Assembly: GCA_963712655.1 (NCBI GenBank)
Contig: CAVQIT010000006.1
Location: 434,001 to 498,000, forward strand
DNA: 64,000 nt
Direction of reading: 5' to 3'
Source of the DNA: Pollutimonas sp963712655
GTDB lineage: Bacteria > Pseudomonadota > Gammaproteobacteria > Burkholderiales > Burkholderiaceae_B
The notes below the pieces were generated by a model. That model saw only the letters and a list, made by a program, of their open reading frames with translations, had not been told where the DNA came from and searched no databases. The translations under genes and the position numbers were made by a program. Positions 54,551-64,000 of this stretch are shown in pieces. Numbering within the stretch: position 1 is the first letter of the stretch; the number at the start of each line of letters is the position of its first letter.

Positions 54551-54740
54551 TCATGGAGGCATGAACCGGGCCTAGTGGAAGGAACTCGCGCGACCCGTCA
54601 GATCTACCGTCAATTTCACCGCCTGGGGTACACCTAAAGGATAAAAGCCAACACGAAAAACCATTCAAAATCAATAACTTAGAATGATCACCTTCTCATT
54701 AACCATCCGTGGGCGATTCTTAGAAACCATTCCAAGTCTT

Positions 54741-54779
54741 TGATTTATAGGGAAAAATCTCCTCCCCTTACTCCCACTC
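54741..54779. other. Attachment site in the guaA 3' end
   Basis: TGATTTATAGGGAAAAATCT, then CCCCTTACTCCCACTC, overlaps the last four codons and stop of guaA (54768-54770). The 7-bp core CCCACTC is shared with 37062-37068 and 31065-31071. Integration here leaves guaA intact. Confidence 0.8.
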
Positions 54780-56354
54780 AATAGTAGCCGGCGGCTTGCT
54801 AGACACATCGTACGTCACCCGATTAATCCCGCGCACTTCATTAATGATCCGCGAAGAAACCCTCTTGAGCAGCGCATACGGCAATTCCGCCCAATCCGCC
54901 GTCATGAAATCGGAAGTCTGCACGGCCCGCAGCGCCACAACATAATCGTAAGTGCGCCCGTCGCCCATCACCCCTACCGACTTCACCGGCAAGAACACGG
55001 CAAAGGCTTGCGAGGTCAGGTCGTACCAGCTTTTCCCGCTGATCGGGTCCACGGTTTTATGCAATTCTTCGATGAAGATCGCATCGGCGCGGCGCAGCAG
55101 ATCAGCGAATTCGTGTTTGACTTCACCCAGAATGCGCACCCCCAGGCCGGGGCCGGGGAACGGATGGCGGTAGACCATGGGCGGCGGCAGGCCCAGTGCC
55201 ACGCCCAGCTTGCGCACTTCGTCTTTGAAGAGTTCGCGCAAGGGTTCCAGCAATTTCAAATTCAGCGTATCGGGCAGGCCGCCCACATTGTGGTGCGATT
55301 TGATGGCGACGGCTTTGCCGGTCTTGGCGCCGGCCGATTCGATCACATCAGGGTAGATCGTGCCCTGCGCAAGCCAGCGGGCATTGGCCAGCTTGCCGGC
55401 TTCCGACTGGAATACTTCGACGAATTCCTTGCCTATGATTTTACGCTTGGCTTCGGGGTCGGAGACGCCGGCCAGCTTGCCCATGAACTGTTCCGTCGCA
55501 TCGACATGGATAACCTTGATGCCGAAATGATCGGCGAATGTTTCCATGACTTGCTTGGCTTCGTTCAGGCGCAACAGGCCATGGTCGACAAACACGCAGG
55601 TAAGCTGGTCGCCGATGGCTTTATGGATTAGCGCCGCGGCGACGGACGAATCCACCCCGCCCGACAAACCCAGGATGACTTCATCGCTGCCCACTTGCGC
55701 GCGGATGTTTGCAACCGCCTCGGTCACATAATCGGGCATGTTCCAGTCGCGATTACAGCCGCATATTTCAGTGACGAAACGGGCCAGTATGGCTTCGCCC
55801 TGGGCGGTATGAGTCACTTCGGGATGGAATTGCAGGGCGTAGAAACCGCGTTCTTCGTCGGCCATGCCCGCAACCGGGCACGACGGCGTGGACGCCATTA
55901 GCTTGAAGCCGGGCGGCAGCGCCGTGACCTTGTCGCCATGGCTCATCCATACTTTAAGCATGCCGTGGCCTTCGACGGTGCTGAAGTCTTGCAAGCCATC
56001 GAGCAGCCTGGTGTGGCCGTGGGCGCGCACTTCGGCGTAGCCGAATTCGCGATGATCGGACCATTCGACCTTGCCGCCCAACTGCGCCGCCATGGATTGC
56101 ATGCCGTAGCAGATGCCCAGGACCGGCACACCGGCTTCGAATACTTTGCTGGGAACCTTGAGCGATTCCTCGTGGTAGGCCGAAGCATGACTGCCCGACA
56201 GGATGATGCCTTTCAGGCCGTCCAGCGATTCGATGAACGCGTTATCGACATCGCCTGGGTGGATTTCACAATAAACGCCGGCTTCGCGCACGCGCCTGGC
56301 GATGAGCTGAGTGACTTGCGAGCCGTAATCGAGAATAAGAATGCGCTGGTGCAT
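54768..56354 (-). CDS. guaA: GMP synthase (glutamine-hydrolysing)
   Basis: 528 aa, normal size. N-terminal class I glutamine amidotransferase: VLGICYGMQSMA with the nucleophile Cys, and FHPEVTHTAQGE with the His-x-Glu pair. Then the ATP-pyrophosphatase P-loop LGLSGGVDSSVAAALIHKA, and the C-terminal domain ending ATIEWE. It converts XMP to GMP. The start is ATG 56354 (MHQRILILDYGSQVTQL). It is the site of island insertion. Confidence 0.98.
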   Translation of the reverse strand: MHQRILILDYGSQVTQLIARRVREAGVYCEIHPGDVDNAFIESLDGLKGIILSGSHASAYHEESLKVPSKVFEAGVPVLGICYGMQSMAAQLGGKVEWSDHREFGYAEVRAHGHTRLLDGLQDFSTVEGHGMLKVWMSHGDKVTALPPGFKLMASTPSCPVAGMADEERGFYALQFHPEVTHTAQGEAILARFVTEICGCNRDWNMPDYVTEAVANIRAQVGSDEVILGLSGGVDSSVAAALIHKAIGDQLTCVFVDHGLLRLNEAKQVMETFADHFGIKVIHVDATEQFMGKLAGVSDPEAKRKIIGKEFVEVFQSEAGKLANARWLAQGTIYPDVIESAGAKTGKAVAIKSHHNVGGLPDTLNLKLLEPLRELFKDEVRKLGVALGLPPPMVYRHPFPGPGLGVRILGEVKHEFADLLRRADAIFIEELHKTVDPISGKSWYDLTSQAFAVFLPVKSVGVMGDGRTYDYVVALRAVQTSDFMTADWAELPYALLKRVSSRIINEVRGINRVTYDVSSKPPATIEWE

Positions 56355-56462
56355 GGCATAAAAGAGAAAAAGAAAGCAAGGCGTTAATGTAACGTATTGA
56401 GCCGGGTTGCGCTGGCGCATGGGGCTCAATAACGCTACAGTTCCATGTAACAAGGAGTCTTC

Positions 56463-57653
56463 ATGCAATCCAGGCAATCCGCCGTTCAGCTTTCATTTTC
56501 CGGCTTTATCGCCCTGGCCGTGGCCATGGGCCTGGGGCGGTTCGCTTTTACCCCCATGCTTCCCATGATGCAAAACGATTCAGGGCTGGGATTGGCCGAG
56601 GGCGGCTGGCTTGCCAGCGCAAACTATCTGGGCTATTTTCTTGGGGCCCTGATTGCCGGCGGCATTCGCTGGCCGGCTTCCGTGCAGTTGCGCATAGGCC
56701 TGGCCCTGGTGATTGCAACGACCGCGTTAATGGGTATTACCCAAAGCTGGTCCAGTTGGCTCGCATGGCGTTTTATCGCGGGGGGAGCCAGCGCCTGGGT
56801 GCTGGTCAGCACGGCATCGCTATGCCTGACTCGCCTGGCGGCGCTGGGGCAGCCGCAGCGTGCGGGCGTGGTGTTTGCCGGAGTGGGTTGCGGCATTGCC
56901 CTGACAGGCCTGGTTTGCATGGCCTTGGGACTCGCCCAGGTATCGTCGTCGCTATCGTGGCTGCTGCTGGGCCTTATGGCATTGGCGGGCACCTTGGCTG
57001 CGCACAATTTATGGAAGGCACCCTTGGCCCCGCCTTCTCCCGCAACGGCCGCCAGACCCGCCACGGCCGATGCGGCCTCGGCAGCCATCCCCGGCTATTG
57101 GAAACTGATAGGGTGCTATAGCTTGTTTGGATTCGGCTATATATTGCCGGCAACGTTTTTACCGGCGCAAGCCAAGCTTTTGGTGACCGACCCCGCCCTG
57201 TTTGGCCTGGCCTGGCCTTTATTCGGCTTGGCCGCCGCGGTTTCCACCCTGCTGACCAGCCGCTTGACCGCCCGATTTCCGCGCCGCGGCCTGTGGGCGG
57301 GAGCCCAACTGATCATGGCCGCCGGCGTGCTTTTGCCGGTAATCTGGAACAGCCTGTTTGCCATCGCCATCGCCGCCATATTCGTTGGCGGCACCTTCAT
57401 GGTGATTACCATGCTGGGTATGCAAGAGGCCCAGGCGGTGGGCGGCGCCGGCCAGGCGCGCAAGATGATCGCCGCGCTGACCGCCTCGTTTGCCGCCGGG
57501 CAACTGGCGGGGCCGATATTTTTCAGCCTGACTCATGCGTATTTTGGCGCAAGCCTGGGCTTTGCATTGGTGCTGGCCGCGGCCGGCCTGGTACTGAGCA
57601 GCATTTTGCTGCTGACCAACCTGCCCTTTCGAATTACCCGCTTTTCGCGCTGA
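56463..57653 (+). CDS. YbfB/YjiJ family MFS transporter
   Basis: 396 aa with twelve predicted membrane segments. The first helix GFIALAVAMGLGRFAFTPML and LPMMQNDSGLGLAEGGWLAS are the hallmark of the YbfB/YjiJ group of the major facilitator superfamily; further helices include YLGYFLGALIAGGIRW and FAAGQLAGPIFFSLTHA. AAGGAG precedes the ATG. It is the only plus-strand gene between guaA and guaB and has no visible functional link to them. The substrate is unknown. Confidence 0.92.
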   Translation: MQSRQSAVQLSFSGFIALAVAMGLGRFAFTPMLPMMQNDSGLGLAEGGWLASANYLGYFLGALIAGGIRWPASVQLRIGLALVIATTALMGITQSWSSWLAWRFIAGGASAWVLVSTASLCLTRLAALGQPQRAGVVFAGVGCGIALTGLVCMALGLAQVSSSLSWLLLGLMALAGTLAAHNLWKAPLAPPSPATAARPATADAASAAIPGYWKLIGCYSLFGFGYILPATFLPAQAKLLVTDPALFGLAWPLFGLAAAVSTLLTSRLTARFPRRGLWAGAQLIMAAGVLLPVIWNSLFAIAIAAIFVGGTFMVITMLGMQEAQAVGGAGQARKMIAALTASFAAGQLAGPIFFSLTHAYFGASLGFALVLAAAGLVLSSILLLTNLPFRITRFSR

Positions 57654-57706
57654 CCCAAGCTGCCGGTCTTGACACACTGATCCAAGCTGCTGGTCTTGAA
57701 ACGATA

Positions 57707-57726
57707 ATCGGGGCTTGCGCCCCGAT
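57707..57726. terminator. Hairpin between convergent MFS and guaB genes
   Basis: ATCGGGGC-TTGC-GCCCCGAT is a perfect 8-bp stem. It lies 54 bp after the MFS stop and 42 bp from the guaB stop, so it can serve both convergent genes. On the minus strand a TTATCGTTT stretch follows. Confidence 0.65.
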
Positions 57727-57767
57727 GGTTTCCCGCATACTAACGCTTATTCAGCCCGATACTGAGT

Positions 57768-59228
57768 TTATTCAGCCCGGTAGTTAGGCGCTTCTTTGGT
57801 GATTTGCACGTCGTGCACGTGCGATTCGCGCACGCCCGCCGAGGTGATTTCAACGAATTCCGCCTTGGTGCGCATTTCTTCGATGGAGGCGCAGCCGCAA
57901 TAGCCCATGGATGCGCGGATGCCGCCCACCAGTTGATAGATGATGGCAATAACGCTGCCTTTGTAGGGAACACGACCTTCGATGCCTTCGGGAACCAGCT
58001 TGTCGACGTTATTGTTCGGGTCCTGGAAGTAGCGATCGGCCGAGCCGTCGGACATGGCGCCCAGGCTGCCCATGCCGCGATACGATTTGTACGAACGCCC
58101 CTGGAACAATACGACTTCGCCCGGCGCCTCTTCGGTGCCGGCGAACATCCCGCCCATCATGCACGCGTTCGCGCCGGCCGCAAGAGCCTTGGAAACGTCG
58201 CCGGAATAACGGATACCGCCATCGGCAATGGAGGGAACGCCGGTTCCTTCGAGCGCCTTGGACACATCGGCGATGGCCGTGATTTGCGGCACGCCCACGC
58301 CCGCCACGATGCGCGTGGTGCAGATCGAGCCGGGGCCTATGCCCACCTTCACGCAATCGGCGCCCACGTCGACCAGCGCTTTTGCGGCGCTGGCCGTAGC
58401 GATGTTGCCGCCTATGACCTGGACTTTCGGATAATTCTTTTTGACCCAGCGCACGCGCTCGATAACGCCGGCCGAGTGGCCGTGCGCGGTATCGACCACG
58501 ATGACATCAGCGCCGGCGTTCACCAGCTTTTCGACGCGCTCTTCAGTGCCTTCGCCCACGCCCACCGCGGCGCCGACGCGCAACTGGCCCTGGCTGTCTT
58601 TGGATGCGTTGGGATGTTCGGTGTTCTTGACGATATCCTTGACCGTGGCCAAACCGCGCAACTGGAATTTATCGTTGACGATAAGCACGCGTTCAAGGCG
58701 ATGCTTGTGCATGAGAGCCTGCGCCTCGTCGAGCGTGGCGCCTTCTTTCATGGTGATGAGGCGATCCTGCGGCGTCATGATGTCGCGCAAAGGGACATCC
58801 AGGCGGTCTTCGAAACGCAGGTCGCGGTTGGTGACGATGCCGACCAGCTTGCCCGCTTCGACCACCGGCAGGCCGGAAATTCCGTGCTGGCGCTGCAGGA
58901 CAATGGCATCGCGCACTTTCATGGTGGGCGTTACGGTAACCGGGTCGATCACAATGCCGAATTCGTGGCGCTTGACGCGAGCCACTTCGCTGGCCTGCTG
59001 GTCGGCGGTAAGATTCTTGTGGATGATGCCTATGCCGCCTTCCTGGGCCATCGCAATGGCAAGGCGCGATTCGGTCACGGTATCCATGGCGGCCGAAACC
59101 AGGGGGATATTCAGCGTGATGTCGCGCGTGAAGCGAGTGACCAGTGAAGCATCGCGAGGCATGATTTCGGAATACGCCGGGACCAACAACACATCGTCGA
59201 AGGTGAGCGCTTTTTTGATTAGACGCAT
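57768..59228 (-). CDS. guaB: IMP dehydrogenase
   Basis: 486 aa. (beta/alpha)8 barrel with two inserted CBS domains (residues about 90-205). The catalytic loop is GIGPGSICTTRIVAGVGVPQ with the nucleophile Cys, preceded by VDTAHGHSAGVIERV and followed by the FAGTEEAPGEVVLFQG and YRGMGSLGAM motifs. It converts IMP to XMP, the step before guaA. ATG 59228 has GGAG upstream. Confidence 0.98.
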   Translation of the reverse strand: MRLIKKALTFDDVLLVPAYSEIMPRDASLVTRFTRDITLNIPLVSAAMDTVTESRLAIAMAQEGGIGIIHKNLTADQQASEVARVKRHEFGIVIDPVTVTPTMKVRDAIVLQRQHGISGLPVVEAGKLVGIVTNRDLRFEDRLDVPLRDIMTPQDRLITMKEGATLDEAQALMHKHRLERVLIVNDKFQLRGLATVKDIVKNTEHPNASKDSQGQLRVGAAVGVGEGTEERVEKLVNAGADVIVVDTAHGHSAGVIERVRWVKKNYPKVQVIGGNIATASAAKALVDVGADCVKVGIGPGSICTTRIVAGVGVPQITAIADVSKALEGTGVPSIADGGIRYSGDVSKALAAGANACMMGGMFAGTEEAPGEVVLFQGRSYKSYRGMGSLGAMSDGSADRYFQDPNNNVDKLVPEGIEGRVPYKGSVIAIIYQLVGGIRASMGYCGCASIEEMRTKAEFVEITSAGVRESHVHDVQITKEAPNYRAE

Positions 59229-59321
59229 AAACTAGCTCCGTGCAAAGCAAGATTATACGCGAACTTAGGGTCTCTACCTACAGCCTCTTACGGCAGGCTG
59301 GAAGACGGATATTGCATGCGC

Positions 59322-59357
59322 CGGCCCGGCCCGAAATTCATTGAACGGGCCGGGCCG
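59322..59357 (-). terminator. Strong hairpin downstream of purL
   Basis: CGGCCCGGCCCG and CGGGCCGGGCCG are perfect 12-bp arms around a 12-nt loop, 10 bp after the purL stop. There is no clear U-run, so it may work with Rho or as an mRNA stabiliser. Confidence 0.55.
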
Positions 59358-59366
59358 ACTACCCGG

Positions 59367-62300
59367 CTAGCCCAGCCATACCCGGGCATTGCGGAATATG
59401 CGCAGCCACGGACTATAACCGCCATGCGCACTGTCCTTGCCGCCTTCATCCAGGCTACCCCAGCGCTCCGGCGACCATGACATCATCACATTGCGCGTTA
59501 CCCGCTCGGGATGCGGCATCAGGACCGTGAAGCGGCCATCGGCGGTGGTGACACCGGCCAGGCCTTGCGGGCTGCCGTTCGGGTTGTAGGGATACCGCTC
59601 GGTGAGATTGCCCTGATTGTCCACGAAGTTCAAGGCGCTCTTTACCTGCGCCAATGCGCCCTGCCCGGAAAAATCCGCATAGCCTTCGCCATGCGCCACG
59701 GCCACCGGAACGCGCGTGCCGGCCATGCCCTGCAGGAACAAGGATGGCGAGTCGGCAATTTCCACCATGGAGAAACGCGCCTCGTATTTTTCCGACTGGT
59801 TGCGTGTAAAGCGCGGCCAATGCTCGGCGCCCGGAATCATTCCGGCCAGCGCCGCCATCATCTGGCAGCCATTGCATACGCCCAATGCAAACATATCCGG
59901 GCGCGCAAAATAGGCCGCGAACTGATCCGCCAATTGCTGGTTGAAGCGTATGGTGCGGGCCCAGCCTTCGCCGGCGCCCAGCACATCGCCGTAGCTGAAT
60001 CCGCCCACGGCCACCAAGCCTTGCACATCGGCCAGGCGGGCCCGGCCCGAGAGCAGGTCTGTCATGTGCACGTCTTGCGCTTCAAAGCCGGCCTTGTCGA
60101 AAGCCCATGCCATTTCAACCTGGCTGTTGCAGCCTTGCTCGCGCAAGATGGCGACTTTGGGGCGCTTGCCGGTGGCGATGAAAGGCGCGGCAATGTCTTC
60201 TTGCGGATTGAATGCCACCGCAGGAGTCAGGCCCGGATCGTTCTTGTCTTGCCATATGTCGAATTCCGCCTGGGCGCAGGCGGGGTTGTCGCGCAACGCC
60301 ATGATGCGGCGGCTGACTTCGCTCCATTGCTGGGCCAGATCGGCGCGCGGCTTCTGGTAAATGCATTTGCCGTCGCGGAATATCTGTATTTCGTCCTGCT
60401 TGTTCAGGCTGCCCACGACATGCGCATGGGCCGACAGACCGACCGCGCGCAATTGCCCCAGCACCGTATCGCGCTGGGCCAGCGGCACCTGGATAACCGC
60501 GCCGGCCTCTTCGGCAAACAAGGCTTTGAGAGTGATTTCATCGCGCTGAACCGCGATTTGCTCGGCGCGAATCTTGTAGTCGCCCCAATCGGCGGCAACC
60601 GGGTCTATGGTTAGCATATCCAGGTTGATCGACACCCCGACATGCCCGGCGAACGCCATTTCACACACTGTAGCCAGCAAGCCGCCATCGGAACGGTCGT
60701 GATAGGCCAAGACATGCCCATCGGCCGCCAATTGGCGCAGCACCTTGAAAAAGGCGACCAGCGATGCGGCGTCGTCGATATCGGGAGCGGTCAGCCCGAC
60801 CTGGTTGAAGGCTTGCGCCAGAATCGAGGCCCCCAGGCGCTGCTTGCCCGAAGCCCAGATCGATGAGAATCAGCGCGGTATCGCCCGCATCGGTGCGCAA
60901 TTGCGGCGTCAAGGTAGCGCGCACATCGGCCACCGGCGCGAAGGCCGTCACGATCAGCGAAACCGGCGCAAGCACCTCGCGCTGCTGGCCATCGTGGGAC
61001 CATGCGGTGCGCATGGACAAGAGAATCCTTGCCCACCGGAATAGACAGGCCCAACTGCTGGCACCACTGGCTGATTGCGGACACGGTGTCGTACAAAGCC
61101 GCGTCCTGCCCCGCCGCCCCGCAGGCCGCCATCCAGTTGGCCGACAGTTTGATGTCCTTGAGCGATTGCACATCGCTGGCGGCCAGGTTGGTCAGGGCTT
61201 CGGCAATCGCCATCCGGCCCGAGGCAGGCGCATCCAGCATGGCGATAGGCGTGCGTTCGCCCATCGCCATGGCTTCGCCGCGCACGCCTTCATAATCGGC
61301 CAGGGTCACCGCGCAATCGGCGACCGGCACCTGCCACGGGCCGACCATTTGATCGCGACTGCTCAAGCCCCCAACAGTACGATCGCCTATGGTGATCAGG
61401 AAATTCTTGCTGGCCACCGTGGGATGGCGCAAGACGCGTGTTATGGCTTCGTCCAGCGCAATATCGGAGAGGTCCAGTTCCGCGCCCACGCCGGCCACGC
61501 GCTGCACATTGCGCGTCATGCGCGGCGGCTTGCCCAAGATGACGTCGACAGGAACATCCACCGGCCGCAAGCCTGAAACGGCTTCGGCCTGGCCGGGCGC
61601 GGAGATTCCAGGCAGGCCTTCGCCATAGGTAACGCGCAATTGGCGTTCTTGCGTGGCCACGCCCACCACGGCATAAGGGCAGCGCTCGCGCTTGGCGATC
61701 AGGTCGAAGCGCGGCAGGTCGTCGGGCAAGATAGCCAGAACATAGCGTTCCTGCGATTCGTTGCTCCAGATCTCGGCCGCCGACAGGCCCGACTCTTCAA
61801 GGTGAACCTGCTGCAGTTCGAAGATGGCGCCGCGGCCCGCATCGTTGACCAATTCAGGAAAAGCGTTGGATAAACCGCCCGCCCCGACATCGTGGATGGC
61901 CAGCACCGGATTATTCTCGCCCTGCTGCCAACAACGGTCTATGACTTCCTGGCCGCGCCGTTCGATTTCGGGATTGCCGCGCTGCACGGAATCGAAATCG
62001 AGCTCGGCGCTGTTGGCGCCGACGCTCATGCTGGACGCCGCGCTGCCGCCCATGCCGATGCGCATGCCGGGGCCGCCAAGCTGGATCAGCAATGCCCCCG
62101 GCGGAATCGGGTCTTTATGAGTGAGCCGGCTGTCGATCGAACCCAGCCCGCCCGCAATCATGATGGGCTTGTGGTAGCCCCAGCGAGTGCCGCCGGCGCT
62201 TTGTTCGAAGGTCCGGAAATAGCCCAGCAAATTGGGGCGGCCGAACTCGTTGTTGAACGCCGCGCCGCCGATGGGGCCTTCTATCATGATGTCCAAAGGG

Positions 62301-63424
62301 CTGGCGATGCGGTCGGGCGAGCCGTGGGCATCGTTCTCCCAGGGCTCAAGCGCATTCTTGAAGCGCAGGTTGGAAACGGTAAAGCCGGTCAGGCCCGCCT
62401 TGGGTTTGGAGCCTCGACCGGTGGCTCCTTCGTCGCGGATTTCCCCGCCGGCACCAGTGGCGGCGCCCTGGAAAGGCGCTATCGCGGTGGGGTGATTATG
62501 CGTTTCCACCTTCATCAGCGTATGGACTGTAGCCTGATGATGTCCATATGTTGCGGATGACGCTGTTTTCCCCGCATGGAACAGCGTCGCCGGCCCGCCC
62601 ACCATGATCGCCGAGTTATCCGAATAAGCGACCACAGTGCCTTCGGGCTGGGCCGCATGGGTGGCGCGTATCATGTCAAACAGCGTATTTTTCTGCTCGA
62701 CGCCGTCGACGACCCATTGCGCGTTGAAGATTTTGTGGCGGCAGTGCTCGCTGTTGGCCTGCGCAAACATCATCAGCTCGACGTCGGTAGGATTGCGGCC
62801 CAGTTGCGTGAATGCGGCTTCAAGGTATTCCACCTCGTCGTCCGACAGCGCCAGGCCCAAGGCCCGATTGGCTTCGGTCAGGGCGGCCTGGCCCTGGCCG
62901 ATGACATCGATGGTCTGTATGGGCTTGCCGGGTAACGACGCGAACAGGGCGGAGCCGTCGAAAGAGGCATCGACAATGGTTTCGGTCATGCGGTCGTGCA
63001 GGCAGCCGGCAATTATTGCAAGTTGCTCGGCGGCTATGGACTTGCTGCCCAGCAGGCCGCGCGCGGGCGTCAGCACATAGCGTATGCCGCGTTCGATGCG
63101 CCGCACCGGACCCAGGCCGCAGTTGTGCGCGATATCGGTGGCTTTGCTGGCCCATGGAGATACGGTGCCCAGCCGCGGCACGACGCGCAAGACCAGTGAA
63201 TTCTTGCTGTCATTGCCGGTATCGGCGGCGACGCCGTAGTCCAGCAGTTGCTCGAGCCGCGCCTGGTCGCCGGTGGACAGCATTGCGTCGGCCCACACAT
63301 AGTGTTCGTAACGGCCGGCGATGTCGGCGATGGGCAAGTCAAGTTCGGCAAACCGTTGCAGCAGTCGCTCGCGACGAAAGGAAGACAGGACCGATGAGCC
63401 AAGAAGATACTGGATAGAATTCAC
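59367..63424 (-). CDS. purL: Phosphoribosylformylglycinamidine synthase, interrupted by two 1-nt insertions
   Basis: About 1,351 aa after correction. Features: MFAQANSEHCRHKIFNA, VKVETHNHPTAIAPFQGAAT, two AIRS-like synthase halves and a C-terminal glutaminase (FALGVCNGCQMMAAL with the Cys, and FTVLMPHPERVTRN with the His). The frame changes at 61019-61020 and at 60851-60852, where the plus strand has AA for an expected A. Removing one base at each gives VGKDSLSMRTAW and GKQRLGASILAQAFNQVG, exact family sequence. The enzyme performs the fourth step of purine synthesis. A core enzyme broken twice by duplicated bases suggests sequence error. The start is a GTG at 63424. Confidence 0.93.
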
Positions 63425-63543
63425 GATACGACGCAGGCAAAAGGAGGGAAACGCTCCATTTTACCTGCTTGCGGTATCAGGCGGGCGGGCCGCGGTCTTT
63501 TATTGACGCTACGGCATGGGCATGCCCAAATGAACGGGATAAC

Positions 63544-64000
63544 TCAAGGATAGATGACTTCCAGAATATCCAGTTCGTCTATCCCCGCGGGGGTGCGCAA
63601 GGTGACGGTATCGCCCTCGCGCGCCTTGGTCAGCGCACGCGCAACAGGCGAAATCCAGCTGATCTTTCCCAGCAAAGGCTCGGCCTCATCCACCCCGACT
63701 ATCGTCACACGGAACTCCTCGCCGGCCTTGTCCGAATAAACCACGGTCGCGCCGAAAAATATTTGATCCTTATTCGGCTGGGCGGCGGGGTCGACCACCT
63801 CGGCGATTTCCAGCCGCTTGGTCAAAAAACGCATGCGCTTGTCGATTTCGCGCAAACGCTTTTTGCCATATAGATAATCGCCATTTTCGGAGCGGTCGCC
63901 ATTGGACGCCGCCCACGACACGATCTGCACCACCGACGGACGCTCCTGGGTCAGCAAATGCGCCAATTCTTCGCGCAAGCGCTGGTAGCCTGCGGTGGTG
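63544..64000 (-). CDS. greB: Transcription elongation factor GreB (5' end outside window)
   Basis: The visible 152 codons read TTAGYQRLREELAHLLTQER, VVQIVSWAASNGDRSENGDY and YGKKRLREIDKRMRFLTKRL (the N-terminal coiled coil with the acidic tip), then VDPAAQPNKDQIFFGATVVY and the C-terminal FKBP-like domain ending LDILEVIYP. The GDRSENGDYLYGKK tip with its Asp/Glu is the part that enters the RNA polymerase channel; YGKKR is typical for GreB rather than GreA. Its first residues lie beyond the window. Confidence 0.93.
   Translation of the reverse strand, partial: TTAGYQRLREELAHLLTQERPSVVQIVSWAASNGDRSENGDYLYGKKRLREIDKRMRFLTKRLEIAEVVDPAAQPNKDQIFFGATVVYSDKAGEEFRVTIVGVDEAEPLLGKISWISPVARALTKAREGDTVTLRTPAGIDELDILEVIYP

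Larger units (their letters stand above)
37062..54779. mobile_element. Genomic island B at guaA (about 17.7 kb)
   Basis: Bounded by the middle site and the guaA 3' end. It carries, from the guaA side, an integrase, a PIN/HTH toxin-antitoxin pair and an eight-gene minus-strand defence-like cluster ending with a caspase gene at the far end. No conjugation or replication genes are present, so it depends on other elements for transfer. Confidence 0.85.

Noticed and set aside
57653..57702. Two imperfect 24-bp repeats (CCAAGCTGC-GGTCTTGA) after the MFS gene
   Set aside because: Only two copies with mismatches; too little to call a repeat element or CRISPR.
57804..59147. 447-aa plus-strand open frame
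   Set aside because: Antisense shadow of guaB; composition His/Ala/Gly-rich with no recognisable fold.

Overview
The window comes from a high-GC betaproteobacterium, most likely the family Alcaligenaceae (Bordetella/Achromobacter/Pusillimonas type). Supporting signs are the greB-purL and guaB-guaA housekeeping block, a Bug-type tripartite tricarboxylate receptor, DUF1446/DUF4387 and fused indolepyruvate oxidoreductase genes, and many IclR/GntR/LysR-era catabolic arrangements. No rRNA, tRNA or CRISPR array was seen.

Layout. 0-1.1 kb: an ECF sigma factor cut by the window edge and an STN-domain signalling protein. 1.4-3.2 kb: an A+T-richer two-gene ATPase + DUF4276 (TOPRIM-like) module, probably phage defence. 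3.3-11.9 kb: a catabolic cluster on the minus strand (fused 2-oxoacid:ferredoxin oxidoreductase, GntR regulator, SMP-30 lactonase-like, AtuA/DUF1446, DUF4387, Bug receptor). 12-18 kb: LysR regulator, PLP decarboxylase, ArsR-SRPBCC-GFA operon, SDR, REC-GGDEF protein. 18-21.7 kb: a large hybrid histidine kinase read in several frames. 21.9-28.2 kb: a 5.9-kb insert with a damaged helicase, hsdM/abiEii remnants and HipBA, bracketed by a 203-bp direct repeat of the 3' end of an SRPBCC gene. 28-31 kb: ArsR/SRPBCC pair, FrnE-like DsbA protein, an integrase scrap and HicBA.

31.06-54.78 kb: two related genomic islands in tandem at the 3' end of guaA. Each has a near-identical tyrosine integrase at its guaA-proximal end and a degenerate copy of the guaA tail at its far end. 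Island A (about 6 kb) carries an abiE-like toxin-antitoxin remnant and a 2,503-bp IS66 element with perfect 8-bp target duplications. Island B (about 17.7 kb) carries an all-minus-strand, tightly packed defence-like cluster: a caspase fused to a Ski2-like helicase, a HEPN-like helical protein, a small ABC-3C-like middle component, an SMC-like ATPase with a zinc hook, a helical protein ending in a PD-(D/E)XK nuclease, a nuclease-STAND ATPase ending in a SEC-C zinc knuckle, an unknown protein, and a second caspase. A PIN/HTH toxin-antitoxin pair sits between it and the integrase. This cluster is the most interesting content of the window: it pairs suicide proteases and nucleases with several NTPase sensors, and I do not recognise the combination as a named system.

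54.8-64 kb: core purine genes guaA, guaB and purL, an MFS transporter, and greB cut by the window end. The kinase and purL are interrupted by isolated single-base duplications; because purL is a core gene this looks more like sequence error than biology.
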